DNA of 64,000 nucleotides, taken from Dipteronia dyeriana. Lineage: Eukaryota > Streptophyta > Magnoliopsida > Sapindales > Sapindaceae. The first letter of the stretch is position 1, and each line of letters opens with the position of its first letter. The notes under the pieces were generated by a model. It did not search any database. It was not told where the DNA came from and was given only the letters and a program-made list of their open reading frames with translations. Shown piece after piece: positions 24,020-35,589 of the stretch. Location: contig CM065299.1 of NCBI GenBank assembly GCA_032871835.1, positions 80,006,204 to 80,070,203 on the forward strand. The letters are read 5' to 3'. The translations under genes were made by a program, and so were the position numbers.

Positions 24020-24736
24020 ACAATTGATGAGTTGTGTCAGACGGTGTTTGATATGAGCCCAATGAGGGCACCAGGGATAGATGAGCTTCAATCGTTATTC
24101 TACTAGAAATTCTGGGGAATTATGGGTTCAAGTATGATAATGGCTTGTCTCCATGGCTTGAATGATGATGAATCTCTTGAAACAATGAATGGTGCTTTTA
24201 TAACACTGAATCCAAAAGTCAATGGTACGCAGCGTAAGTCTGATTTTCACCCGATTAGCTTGTGCAATGTCCTGTACAAAATAATTGCACAAGCTTTATC
24301 CAACAGGTTTTGAAAGGCTTTAAGGGTGGTAATTTAGGAATCTCAAAGCGCCTTTATCTTTGGTCATTTTTTCTTTGATAGCATCACAGTTGGATTTGAG
24401 TGCATTCATAGTTTATTGCACAAAAAGAGAAAGGAGGGATCAATGGCAATTAAGCTTGATATGTCAAAGGCTTTCGATCGAGTGAAGTGGTTTTTTATTG
24501 AAAAAATGATGTTGAAACTGATCTTTCCAGAGGCATGGGTTTGGTAGATTATGGGATGTGTAAAATCAATATCCTACTCTTTTCTTCTTAACAGTGGAAG
24601 GTTTGGTTACTTGAAGCCTAGTCATGGGCTTTGGCAAGTGGAACATTTGCCTTCATATCTATTTTTGATTTGTGCATAGGGGCTCTCATGCTTGAGTAAT
24701 CAGGGGCTTTTGAGTGGTACATTTATAGGTTTTAAG
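24020..24736 (+). pseudogene. LINE reverse transcriptase, N-terminal half
   Basis: The frames read APGIDELQ (from the PGxDG motif), then HPISLCNVLYKIIAQALSNRF, then KLDMSKAFDRVKW, the first catalytic Asp region of non-LTR RT. A region matching the primer-grip side of the palm follows. Stops and frame shifts occur around 24105, 24314 and 24547. The copia-1 insertion at 24737 falls just before the FADD region. Confidence 0.8.
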
Positions 24737-25044
24737 TGTTGAAAATTAAACTTGACTTCTAGCCAACTTCGAAAAGCCTCCAACCATTGCCAACTCCCAA
24801 CCGCCTCCAACTCCCAACCGCCTCCAAACAACGAATTTAATTTCATTGTTTTGCATTTATTTTGTTTGTTGTTTAGCTCATCTTATTTTCCTATATAAAG
24901 GGATGAAGATTTTATTGAAAATGTGTGGAGTTGTATAAGAAATCTAGAGAGATATATAAAAACTTCTCCTTTTATTATGTTTGTGTTCCAAATCTCTCTC
25001 AGAGGTGCCCCACAAGTGACCTCAACCATACTGTCCCACCAACA
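24737..25044 (+). repeat. copia-1 5' LTR
   Basis: 308 bp, TG...CA, with 'ctatataaaggga' as TATA region near 24892-24904. It differs from the 3' LTR mainly at 24770-24835, where a 'ccaactcccaaccgcct' unit is duplicated. Confidence 0.93.
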
Positions 25045-25045
25045 G

Positions 25046-25057
25046 TGGTATCAGAGC
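25046..25057 (+). other. copia-1 primer-binding site
   Basis: tggtatcagagc complements the 3' end of plant initiator methionine tRNA, the usual primer for copia elements. Confidence 0.9.
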
Positions 25058-25675
25058 TCATAAGAACCAAAAACTTGAAGAACAAAGGCCAAAGTCGAAT
25101 TGGCCTAGAAATCAAAGTGATCAAAATCCATTTTTGGTTACACTAGAGTAATCTACTCATCGTCAGGAGTTCAACAGTGAAAACACCACCAAAATCTGAT
25201 TTCCAGAGAAGCCGCACACGTTGCCTGAAGTTGGAGAGTGGTTCCACGCGTTGTCCACGTGCAACCACAGCAACGGCGCGTCACTAACACACGCCAGTTG
25301 TCTTCCTCATCCGTTTACAGGATCCGACCCGAAGTCTGATCCGTCAACCCGGTACTGGATCCGACCCCAAGTCTGACCTAATACTCGACCGCTTGACCCG
25401 ACCTGGAGTCTAACCCAAGATGAGCTATTGTTCATGGTGTTGACGTCACTAATGCCGTTATAACGGCTGGAATATTCCGTCAGTCAAAGGGAATATTTCG
25501 TTATATTTGGTTGACTTTTCTAAAAAGTTTGACCGCCCATTTCGGACGCTTCCGAACTCAGTTTTTGACAAACTCGAATTGGTTTCTAAGGTTTTGGACT
25601 ATTTTGGACGCAACTGTGCTCTTAGTTTTTACAAATTTTGACTCCAAATTTGTGATCTACACACTTCAAGTCTCG

Positions 25676-26683
25676 ATGGCCAACGGTAACGCGCATGTTG
25701 TCATCCCGAAACTCACCAAAGACAATTATGACAATTGGTGCATACAAATTAGAGCTCTACTAGGCTCTCAAGATGTTATGGATATTGTGGAAGATGGAAA
25801 TACAGAAATTGAATCCAAAATAGCTAAAGGAACCAGGACAGAAGCTCAAATATCAACTATCAAAGCCGATCGAAAGAGGGATTGTAAAGCAAAGTCCATA
25901 ATCTATCAAGGGCTAGACGAAGCAATGTTCGAGATCATAGCATCCGCTAAGTCGTTAAAATAAGTCTAGGACACCCTTCTCAAAACCTACAAAGGTGCTG
26001 ACAAAGTGAAAAGGATCTGTCTACAAACTCTACGAGGTGAGTTTGAATCCCTACGAATGAAATCTAATGAATCTATTACTGAGTTCTATACACGAGTTAT
26101 GGTCGTTTCGAATCAGCTAAGAAGAAATGGAGAAACTCTCACAGACATGAGAATTTTAGAGAAAATTTTACGGTCATGAGATCCAAAGTTGGACTTCATA
26201 GTTGTGGCACTGTAAGAAATAAAAGATCTGGAGATGATGTCTGTCGAAGAACTTGTGTGATCATTGCAAGCCCATGAGCAGAAAGTCACATGAAGAAGTG
26301 ACAACAGAGTATTGGAGCAAGCTCTCAAGTCAAAGATCTCCCTCAATGAAAAATGATATGAGCAAGGAGGACCTCACAACAAAGAAGAGAATGAGGTAGA
26401 GAATCTCGTGGAAGAGGTTCAGGAAATGCTGAAACCAGGAGTAGAAGCAAGGGAGAAAGAGACGTAAACAGAGGAGGACGTGGACAACAGAACTATGTCC
26501 CACGAGGAAGAGGACGAGGAAGAAGAGGCAGGTACAACAACCATCCGAACATTGACAAAAGAAATGTTTAATGTTATAACTACCACAAATATGGCCATTA
26601 TAGCAACGATTGCAAAAGCCCGCCAAATGAGGTAAATGAAAATTCTAACTTTGCAGAGAAAGAACAAGTGAAGGAGAATCGTT
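25676..26683 (+). pseudogene. copia-1 gag
   Basis: The frame from the ATG at 25676 reads MANGNAHVVIPKLTKDNYDNW, a typical copia gag start. It runs to a stop at 25963. Later parts appear in shifted frames (VMVVSNQLRRNGE-like, 26095-26130). A basic RG-rich tail (26400-26540) and a zinc-knuckle remnant at 26572-26613 follow. The knuckle reads C-YN-Y-HKYG-H-YSND-C, so the second zinc-binding Cys is replaced by Tyr. Gag would form the virus-like particle; this copy is broken. Confidence 0.8.
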
Positions 26684-27212
26684 GATGTTGATGACACATA
26701 ACTTAACATATCAAAACCAAAATGTTTGGTTTCTTGATTCTAGAGCTAGAAGTCATATGACTGGCAGAAAAGACTTATTCACTGAACTTGATGAGAAAGT
26801 TCACGGAGATATCTCATTTGGCGACCTCTTTAAAATTTCTGTCCAAGGAAGAGGAGATGTCATGATTAAGCAAAAGAACGATCAAGCTTTCATCTCAAAT
26901 GTTTATTATATTCCAGACATGAAAACAAACATCCCAAGTCTCGGACAACTGTTGGGGAAAGGACTGAATCAATACTTCCTCACCTTCATTGACGACTACA
27001 GCAGAAAGACTTGGGTTTATTTCCTGAAAAGGAAGTCTGAGGTATTTGGTTACTTTAAAGAGTTTAAAACTCTTATGGAGAAGCAAAGTGGCTACTACAT
27101 CAAAACACTAAGATCAGATGAAGGTGGAGAATACACTGCAGGTGCTTTCCAGGAATTCCTTAAGCAACAAGGAATTATACATCAGTTTACACAGCTTATA
27201 CTCCTCAATTAA
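26684..27212 (+). pseudogene. copia-1 protease joined to truncated integrase
   Basis: The reading shows WFLDSRARSHMTG, where the protease catalytic DSGA is altered to DSRA. It then reads VYYIPDMKTNIPSLGQLLGKG. It passes directly into LNQYFLTFIDDYSRK of the integrase core, with no GAG-pre-integrase HHCC region and no first catalytic Asp segment. That implies an in-frame deletion near 26965. The second catalytic Asp (LRSDEGGEY) is present. The frame ends at 27212, where the integrase continues in another frame. Confidence 0.85.
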
Positions 27213-28249
27213 ACGGTGTAGCTGAAAGGAAGAATCAAACAATCCTTAACATGGTCAGAAGCATGTTAAAGGATAAAAACATGCCTAAGATTTTTTGGGC
27301 TGAAGCAGTCTTATGTGCGGTATATCTACAAAACAGATGTCCTACGAAGTGTCTTGATACAAAGACACCACAAGAAGCATGGAGCACTCACAAACCAAGT
27401 GTGAGTCACCTTAGAGTTTTTGGCTTCATTGCCTACACCAAGGTCCCAGAAGCAAAAACAACGAAGCTTGAAGATAAAGGAGAAAAGTGTATCCTGATTG
27501 GATACGGTGATAGAACTATGGGTTACCAGCTATACAACCCCATCACCAAGAAAGTAATCTTCAGCAGGGATGTCATTTTTGAAAAAAATGAATCCTGGAA
27601 TTGGGATCAGAACAAAGCTTTCAGAAGTGCAGAGTTGATATCTGAAGAAGAGATAAGAGAAGTGGCTACAGAGCCACAAATACCCAGAAATCAACAGACT
27701 CCTCAACGTGGTTCCCCTTCACCACAAAGGTATGATGCTCCATCACTGACTGAACATGATTTTTCAGATATGATGCCTAAAAGGACACGTAGCCTAGAAG
27801 ATCTGAATGAAAATACAGAACAAGTAGAAGAAGACATTACTCTGTATTGTCTACTGATGACAAGTGATCCAGTTAGCTTTAAAGATGCTAACCAAGAAGG
27901 AAAATGGAGAAGTGCAATGGAAGAAGAGATTCGATCCATTGAAAAGAACAAGACATGGGAGTTGACTAATATCCCAAAAGGTCGAAAAACCATCAGAGTG
28001 AAATGGGTCTACAAGACCAAAAGGAATGCAAAAGGAGAAATTCAGAGATACAAGGCCAGACTTGTAGCAAAATGCTATAAACAAAAGGAAGGAGTTGATT
28101 ACGGAGAAGTCTTTGCTCTTGTTGCCAGACTAGAGACCACCATATTGCTAATATCATTGGCAGCCCAGAAAAGTTGGAAAATTTACCAACTTGATGTAAA
28201 GTCAGCATTTCTGAATGGCTTTCTTGAAGAAGAAATCTACGTGGAGTAA
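27213..28249 (+). pseudogene. copia-1 integrase C-terminus and RT N-terminal part
   Basis: The frame includes [16 protein letters not shown] (third catalytic Glu), the [10 protein letters not shown] and [15 protein letters not shown] region of the integrase C-terminal domain, and a polar linker. The RT start ([20 protein letters not shown]) and the first RT catalytic segment [11 protein letters not shown] follow. It ends in a TAA at 28247-28249, where most copies have a PPGY continuation. That continuation is present just after the stop. Confidence 0.88.
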
Positions 28250-29426
28250 CCACCTGGATATGTGAAGAAAGGCAAAGAAGATAAAGTTTACAGACTGAAG
28301 AAAGCTCTATATGGTTTGAAGCAAGCACCCCGTGCATGGAACATGAGGATTGATGATTACTTCCAAGAGAACGGATTTGAGAAATGTCCGTATGAGCATG
28401 CACTATATTTGAAGAAAGAAACTGACGGGAGCCTGTTATATGCATGCCTATATGTTGATGACTTGATCTTCACCGACAACAATCCAACTATGTTTGAAGA
28501 TTTCAAACATAGAATGGTGAAAGAATCTGAGATTACTGACATTGGTCTAATGACTCATTTTCTCGGTATTGAAGTTGTGCAAAGCGAAAAATGTATCTTC
28601 ATCTCCTAGAGTATCTATGAAAAAGAAATTCTGAAGAGATTTGGTATGGAAAAAATGCAATCCTGTCACAACTCCAGTAGAAACAGGATTGAAGTTAAGA
28701 AAGAATGAAAGAGGGGATGTTGATCTAACCTATTTCAAGAGCTTGGTTGGAAGCTTGAGATACTTGACGTGTACCAGACCAAATATACTTTATGGAGTTG
28801 GATTAGTCAGTAGATACATGGAGACTCTTGACCAGTCTCACCTAAATGCAGTAAAGAAGATACTCTGTTACATAAAAGGTACAATTGACAATGATATATT
28901 TTATACCAAATGTGAAGATTGCAGGTTGATTGGCTATTCAGACAATGATTGGGGAAGAGATCTGGATGAACGTAAAAGCACGACAGGCTTTACATTTTTT
29001 ATGGGAGATATAGCGTTCACATGGTCATCCAAAAAGCAAGCCATTGTGACACTGTCATAATGTGAAGCTGAGTATGTTGCTGCCTGCTCAGTTGTTTGTC
29101 ATGGTATCTAGATCAGGAATGTGTTGCGGTACTTAGGATTTCCACAAGATAATCCCACAGAGGTCTACATCGACAATCGGTCAGCGATTGCGCTAGCAAA
29201 GAATCCAGTATTCCATGAAAGAAGCAAACATATTGATACGCGATATCATTTCATCAGAGAGCATGTGAAGAATAAGGAGGTGGAACTAGTCTCTTGCAGG
29301 ACATATGATCAAGTTGCTGATATTTTCACCAAGCCGCTCAAACATGATATGTTTTCAAGACTAAAGACAATGCTTAGTATGATGAAGCACGGAGAGTCAA
29401 GTTTAAAGGGTGATGTTGAAAATTAA
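28250..29426 (+). pseudogene. copia-1 RT C-terminal part and RNase H
   Basis: The region reads LKKALYGLKQAPRAWN and then YVDDLIF (intact catalytic YVDD). A stop at 28607-28609 and a frame change follow. RNase H follows with YSDNDWGRDLDERKSTTGF, a TAA where CEAEY begins (29058-29060), another stop at about 29109, and KHIDTRYHFIREHV. It ends TAA just before the 3' LTR. The CEAEY form resembles Tork/Tork-like copia lineages; the lineage is tentative. Confidence 0.85.
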
Positions 29427-29719
29427 ACTTGACTTTTAGCCACCTTCTAGAAGCCGGCCATTAAAATGGCTCCAGCCACTGCCAACTCCCAGCTTCCTAC
29501 AAACAACGAATTTGATTTCATTGTTTTGCATTTATTTTGTTTGTTATTTAGCTCATCATATTTCCCTATATAAAGGGATGAATATTGTATTGAAAATGTG
29601 TTGAGTGATGTAAAAAATCTAGAGAGATGTAAAAAAGCTTCTCCTTTCATTGTGTTTGTGTTCGACATCTCTCTCAGAGGTGCACCGCAAGTGACCTCAA
29701 CCATACCATCCCACCAACA
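29414..29719 (+). repeat. copia-1 3' LTR
   Basis: 306 bp, TG...CA, closely matching the 5' LTR. It is followed by target duplication TTAAG. Confidence 0.93.
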
Positions 29720-29724
29720 TTAAG

Positions 29725-31165
29725 AGGAGCATATTTGGCCTTTAACTTCACATTTGTTCTTTGTAATTGTGTTGCTTTCAAAGAGGTTCTAGATTATTAC
29801 ACGAAGGCTTCGGGATAGCAGGTTAATTTCGACAAGTCTACAATGTGTGCCAATCCATCAGAGATGAGTTAGGAGAGAGAGACTTGCAGAATCTTGGGTG
29901 TGCGGGTTGTGGAGGGTCATGAGAGATATCTAGGATTGCCTATTTTTGTGGAGAGGAATTAAGGCAATCCTCGAAAATCACAACTAGGGTGTGGGATAGG
30001 GTTAAGGTTGGCGTGATAAAATACTGTCAATTGGGTGTAATGACATTTTAATTAAGGCAGTCATCCAATCGATTCCAGCATATGCTATAAACTTATTCCA
30101 TTTACCACATGGACTTATTCAGGAGATTAAGAGATTGTGTGCGCGTTTATAGTGGGGTAGTAATCAGGGAAATAAGAAATTGCACTAGTGTTCGTGGGAT
30201 AGACTATGTAAGCCAAAAAATAAAGGTGGACTTGGTTTTAGAGACCTTGATACGTTCAATCGGGCTCTGGTCGTAAAGTAGTGTTGGCAAATTCTTAAGA
30301 ATCCAAATGGTATGGCGGCTAGAGTTTTGAAAGGGAAGTACTTTTAAAAAATAGATTTCTTTTTATCAGAATGCAAGTTTTATATGGTGGAAAGAGTTAC
30401 TGGAAGCTGGTTCACGTTGGAGGGTGGGTAACAGTTCTTCAATAAGAATCTATAAGGATCGATGGATCCTAAGGCCCTCTACGTTCAGAGTTGTTTCACC
30501 TCCAAGACTAGAGGAAAACATAAAGGTTAGTCATCTGAAGACACAACAGGGCGAATGAAATATAGACCTAATCAAGGAGACTTTTCTAAAGGATGATGTT
30601 ACTGTGATTCTTAGTATTCCAACTACAGCGAATGAGAATGAGAATTAGATCTTATGGCATTTCAAACAACATGGGAATTACCCGGTGAGAAGTGGTTATT
30701 GGGTAGGTAAGGCGTTAGAGGAGTTGCCGAATTCGTCAGGTAATAGTGCAGCTGATGGGTGGTGGAAGCTCTTGAGGAAAATGGAGATTTCCTCAAAAAT
30801 AAAACTATTCATTTGGAGAGCTTGTAACGGTTGGATTCCCACTATGGGGAATTTGGCTGGCGGAAGGATTAGTGTTGAGCCATTCAGTCCTTTATGCAAG
30901 AGAAAGGTGGAATCAACCTAGCATGATATATGGGGCTGCCGTGTGTTGAAAGTTGTTTGTAAAGACGGGCCTGCAGCGGTGAACATAGGTAATAATTTTG
31001 AGTCAAATTTCTTGGACTTCATGACTGCATGTATGGGTCGCTTGAATAGTGTTTTTGTATGCCTCTTGTGCATTGTGTTATGAAGGAACTGGTACTACCA
31101 GAATGTAATGATGCATGAGGGGGGGGATATGTTGTGCAACAGAAATTATGGACTGATCCTCAACT
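29725..31165 (+). pseudogene. LINE RT second half and zinc-binding region
   Basis: After the copia-1 target duplication the LINE resumes with a SHLFF segment. The expected FADD catalytic residues are deleted there. YYTKASG, QVNFDKSTMC, GHERYLGLP and a GNYPVRSGYW segment follow. The zf-RVT region at about 30660-30960 reads KIKLFIWRACNGWIPT, then LCKRK and HDIWGC. Numerous stops show long decay. Confidence 0.75.
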
Positions 31166-31186
31166 TATTTAACAGAATTCTAGAGT

Positions 31187-31693
31187 TTGGGTTTGAAAGT
31201 GGTTCAATTGCGCGACAATCATGCTCCTGTGACAGTGGCGTGGGAACCTCCTCTTTGCTTCTATAAAATTAGCACTGATGCAGCCGTGGATGGAGCATGT
31301 CAAGTGATTGGGATTGGCATTTCGATTCGGGACGAAACTGGCTTCGTCATGACGTCGAGTTCTCAACGGATCAATGCAACCTTCTCTCCACATGTGGTGG
31401 AGGCAGTGGCTGTTTTGGTGGCAAAGACTGATGTACAGGTGGTGGCGAAGTGGATTGCGGAGGGTACACAGCTTTACTCCGAGGTTTGCTTGGTAATCAC
31501 ATACATCTTGCCGTTGATCCAGAATATGAGAAGTAGGTTGGTGAGCTATGTGCCTCGGAAAGCCAATCAGGTCGCTCATCTCCTTACTAGGATGGCGATG
31601 GCGTTGTCAAATTCAGAGGATCTGTACTGGATGGCGAAAAGCCCTCAATGTGTGAATTGGACTGTGCATGCTGATAGACCTGTGAACTTGTGA
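31187..31693 (+). pseudogene. LINE RNase H-like domain
   Basis: The frame is open for 168 codons but opens with TTG, not ATG, because it is the tail of ORF2. It reads FYKISTDAAVDG (first catalytic Asp), GIGISIRDETGFVM, VVEAVAV (catalytic Glu) and YVPRKANQVAHLLTRMA, the plant LINE/RVT_3 RNase H signature. It ends with TGA at 31691-31693. It is the best preserved part of the LINE and could be mistaken for a host RNase H gene. Confidence 0.8.
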
Positions 31694-31699
31694 TTTCTT

Positions 31700-34600
31700 T
31701 TCCTTTTAAATCTATTTATAAGAAAAAAAAGAAAATTAAATTTATTTCATACACCCTTAAGTTGAACACCCAATTTATCATAAACATCGATAATATATAC
31801 TTAATCAAATCCAACATCAATCAGCAAATATTATTATTTTTCATATATAGACAAGGTATGGATAAAATAAGAATTGATTTCATAGATTCTAAATGCATTC
31901 AGTTATGTTTACTTTAATTTTTATTATTGATTTACGATTTAATAAAAACAATGTTATGGTCATAGTCTTGTACAACTTTTTTTTTTTTAAGTAACCGTGG
32001 AACTCAATCAAATCTACACAGATCTTAAACACTACTCACTCATTGATTTTTCTTTAATGCAATTGCAATTTCTTATCAATTTAATTGGTTTTTAAATCGA
32101 AAAAATTGGTGAATGAAGTTTAAAATACCAAATTTTAAATAAAAAATTTGGTTTGCTTGGTGATTGAAAAATAAATATGTTTTTTTTTTTTTAAACAAAA
32201 GAAGCTACATATTTTTGCATATGTAACTTATAAGAACAAAGAAGTCAATAAGGTTTAGTTGCAGCGAACTTGCTTAAGTAACTAACAATTTACAAGGCCT
32301 CTCCAATTCTCTTAAAAATTAAAAGTAAATTTTTTTCATCATTTGATTGAATCAAAATATAAGATCATAAAAATCCGAAACTTTTACTTACAAATTCTGA
32401 AACTATAGGTGCAATAAGAAAAATGGATAGAATGAGAAAAAAAAAATACATTTAAAAAAAAAATACTTTAAAAGGTGTAGGAAGTAAAATTAATAATTTT
32501 AATTTATTAGTATGGGAGTAGGAAGAAAATGGGTGTAGGAGATATTTTGTGATTGGCCACCCTTAGATAAAATATTATATTGAAAAAAAAAAGATAAAAT
32601 ATAAATTAATTATTAATTATTAAAAAATATAAATGAAGTAAAACAAGTGAATATTGATGCCACCCAAAACCCAATTTGGGAAAAACTTACGCAAATTAAG
32701 ACCTAAATCAATACTCACAAAAAATCTTCCTTTAACAGAAAGCAGATTGCTCTGTCTCTAAACGATCTCTTTTGCTCACATGTGTGGAGGCTTCACATGA
32801 GTTATGGAGCATGTGTACGTATTATATGTGGGAATGTTGAGTGATAAGAGATGAGCTCATTTTTTAGAAATTTCTCCACAACATACTAACAATTATATTC
32901 TCTCATATTCTCTCTTCTGTGTAATTGTTGAATAGTATTTCTAACAGTTATTTATCTCCCTAATTTTAGATTAAAAATAACAAAAATATAGATTTATTTG
33001 ACAATTTCCATATTATTGGAATCAAATATTAACAGATAAATTTATCGACGCTTCTCTAGCGGCCATAAACAATGTTAAATCCATAAATAAGAAAGTAAAA
33101 TACAATGTCATCACCAGATCCAAACAATTAAGGAGAGAAACTTGAAATCTCTGCTTTAGTTTTCTCTCAATTATAAAAGATATGTTATCTATCCTTTATT
33201 CCTCTGCAGCCAAAGAGATGAGAATTATATCTATATTTATTCTTTTTTATTTTTGGTTGAAAATAAAACATATGAAATATCTATATTTATTGTTTTCTTT
33301 TTTTTTTGTTGAAATGTTACAGTAATTCGGAATTTGAGATTAAACGCAGACTCGAATCCACAACCTAACATCTTAGTATAGGTGTGAGGGGCATACAACT
33401 GAGTCAACCTCATGTTGTCATATATTATATATATTTATTGTGATGAAATATTATATATTTCGTCTCCAAAATGGAGAAGGTCTTGGAAAACGGTATCATG
33501 TCAATTTAACGAATCATTGATCAATGTTAAGTATTTTAACCCAAAGATACCTTAGAAAGACTAGGCTATGACATTTGATCAATGAAGTATAATAAACTTT
33601 TACATATAATTTAATTACCTGTTTACCTTTACCATGCATGTATTTTTTTTTAATCTCATTAAAACCATTATTATTTACTGTATTGTATACTGTGACTCTG
33701 AGATCTCTCTCTCTCTCTCCTTTTTCCTTTTAAAAAAAAAAACTATACTGAGAGCTTGTACTCTCTCTCCCACACATTATTATTTACTATAGAGAGAGCT
33801 TGTAGTCTCTCTTTCCCCCATCTCTCCCATTAATATTTACTAAGAGCAGGTACTCTTCCTTGTTCCATTGTTATTTACTTCCCATTATTATTTACAACCT
33901 GTACTCTCCCTCTCTCTCTCTATATAGTACAAATTCTTGCATATGAAAAATCTCTTTCAATTGTCATCTCGTTACAAAAGCACTTGAATGTCAAACTGTC
34001 ATAGCTTAGTCTTCCTATGGTATCACACTATATATCTGTGGGGTTCGCAAGACAATTTTTGGAGTTTGGATGCTCCGAGACTTTTAATAACGTTTCAATC
34101 AGATTATTTTTAAAAATAATTTTAGCTTTTTTTTTTTTTTTTTTTTTGGTTATTTTAGATTGATAGTTTATTGTAAAATTTTCAAAATTAAAATTAATCT
34201 AATACTACAACGATTTGTTGTTGTGGTCCGTAAAAAGGAAAAAAGAAAAAAAAATGAAGAGATTGCAATACTGAACAAAGAAAATGAGTTGAAAGTGCAA
34301 GAGATATTTTAGTATTTTACTATCACTGGAAAGTGGAAACCCATAATTTTACCATCGGCTTAACTCCTTGAAGAAGGTTGCCACCATTACTCATCTTTGA
34401 AAATAATTATAAAGAGATTTGTTTTATTGAATGGAGTGATGAGGCATCATCAAACAATGAATTGATAAAATTATTTATCCATTTCAGAGAAACATACCAG
34501 AACATATTGATTGGAGTAATAAATAAGATTTTTTTCATATAAGTATATCTGTCATTTTTTTTTTAAAGAAAAGTATATCGGTTAAAATTCACATAATAGT

Positions 34601-35345
34601 ATCAGAATTTATAAATTTTGAATTATTCAAAGAAAACTTATTATGATGACCAGTATATATATTAATATTAGTAAAAATATCATTGTGATAAATAATCAAA
34701 ATTTTAGTACAAGTTGAAAATGATGCATATTTTACCATTGTCCAATGTGGTTTCGGTACAAAAAAAAGGAATAAAATCTGGTCAAAGCTTGATCCGGGTC
34801 CGGTCAAAGCTCGATCTAGTTGGAATTAGATCAAGGTTAGATCCGATTTGGTAATTGGATTTTTCATATTAGTTACTTTTTTATGTCTGGCCAGATCTGG
34901 TCCGATTAGTGTTTAATCTAATCTCATAATACATAAATATTGTCTCACATACTTTTACAAAAATCAAGAAAAATATCAAATAAATAGAGGATCCAATTTC
35001 TTATTCAAATTACTGTTAGCAGTTAAAACAAAAATTTATAGGGGAAAATAAATCTGATCAGATTGAACAAGTTGTTGTATACATGTGATGCTTGTATGGG
35101 CAAACAAACAAACTGACAAATCAAAGCACAAAGCAAAAAAACAAAAAAAAATTAAAGACTTTTTCAGAGCTTCGATTGTTATTTGTGACATACAAAATTA
35201 GAAAATGAGTTGAAAATACACTAACCATTGCACACACAATGCAAATGAACTAAATTAGGAAATGGATTGAAAATACACATATCACTACACACCACACACC
35301 CATCGGCACACACCATTTGAATTTTGGAGAAAAATACTTTTGCAG
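31700..35345. other. AT-rich spacer without recognised gene
   Basis: I see no domain-bearing frame on either strand. The region holds poly-A/T runs, a CT-rich block at 33690-33925, and a stretch at 33345-33415 that resembles the 'actcgaatccacaacctaac' tail seen in many plant repeats. Nothing supports an RNA gene. Confidence 0.5.
33690..33925 (+). repeat. CT-rich polypyrimidine block
   Basis: Runs of 'ctctctctctc' at 33704-33720 and 33905-33921 flank two further CT clusters. 'attatttac' is repeated four to five times between them. It could be a promoter-like pyrimidine patch, but no downstream gene is seen. Confidence 0.6.
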
Positions 35346-35350
35346 ATCTG

Positions 35351-35579
35351 TGTTAAACAATCTAAAAGAAAGAGAAACTAGGATTCTTTATTGATAAAAT
35401 ATAATACATGTATATTACAAATCAGAGAGTTTAGATAGGTAATGTAATAAAAGACTAATCTAACTCCTAATAGAAGTAGTAATTCTAATATAATTAGAAA
35501 CAGGAAAAATACCATAACAAGGAAATATTACTAGAAATATAATCCTAACAAAACTAGGAAATATAATGTAATTCTAACA
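35351..35579 (-). repeat. copia-2 3' LTR
   Basis: 229 bp. It differs from the other LTR by roughly a dozen substitutions, for example 'aataagg' against 'taactatg'. This implies an old insertion. Confidence 0.92.
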
Positions 35580-35588
35580 CCCCCTCTC
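35580..35588 (-). other. copia-2 polypurine tract
   Basis: The plus strand reads CCCCCTCTC, which is GAGAGGGGG on the element strand. It directly precedes the 3' LTR, where plus-strand DNA synthesis would start. Confidence 0.8.
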
Positions 35589-35589
35589 A

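Larger units (their letters stand above)
24737..29719 (+). mobile_element. Ty1/copia element (copia-1), complete structure
   Basis: Both LTRs begin TGTTGAAAATT and end CCAACA, 308 and 306 bp. The element is flanked by identical TTAAG (24732-24736 and 29720-29724). A methionine-tRNA primer site tggtatcagagc lies at 25046-25057, one base after the 5' LTR. Domain order gag, protease, integrase, RT, RNase H confirms Ty1/copia. Total length is 4983 bp. The element is dead: it has internal stops, a frameshift and an integrase deletion. It lies inside the LINE RT in the same orientation. Confidence 0.93.
18480..31735 (+). mobile_element. LINE (non-LTR retrotransposon) expanded by three insertions
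   Basis: LINE domains lie in order on the plus strand: endonuclease 18800-19490, connector 20771-21145, reverse transcriptase 24020-24736 and 29725-30350, zinc-binding region 30660-30960, RNase H 31187-31693. They are separated by an LTR-like block (19512-20770), a minus-strand LTR-like block (about 21150-24019) and a full copia element (24737-29719). Removing the inserts gives about 4.2 kb of LINE sequence, somewhat short of a usual plant L1-type element. No clear poly-A tail or target duplication was found, so the outer ends are approximate. Confidence 0.8.

Noticed and set aside
31187..31693. Stand-alone RNase H gene
   Set aside because: It has no ATG start, and the preceding sequence reads LINE zinc region and RT. 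It is the tail of a LINE ORF2.
33345..33415. tRNA-like or SINE-like segment
   Set aside because: It resembles a repeat tail with 'cgaatcc' but I could not form a cloverleaf or A and B boxes, so no RNA gene is claimed.
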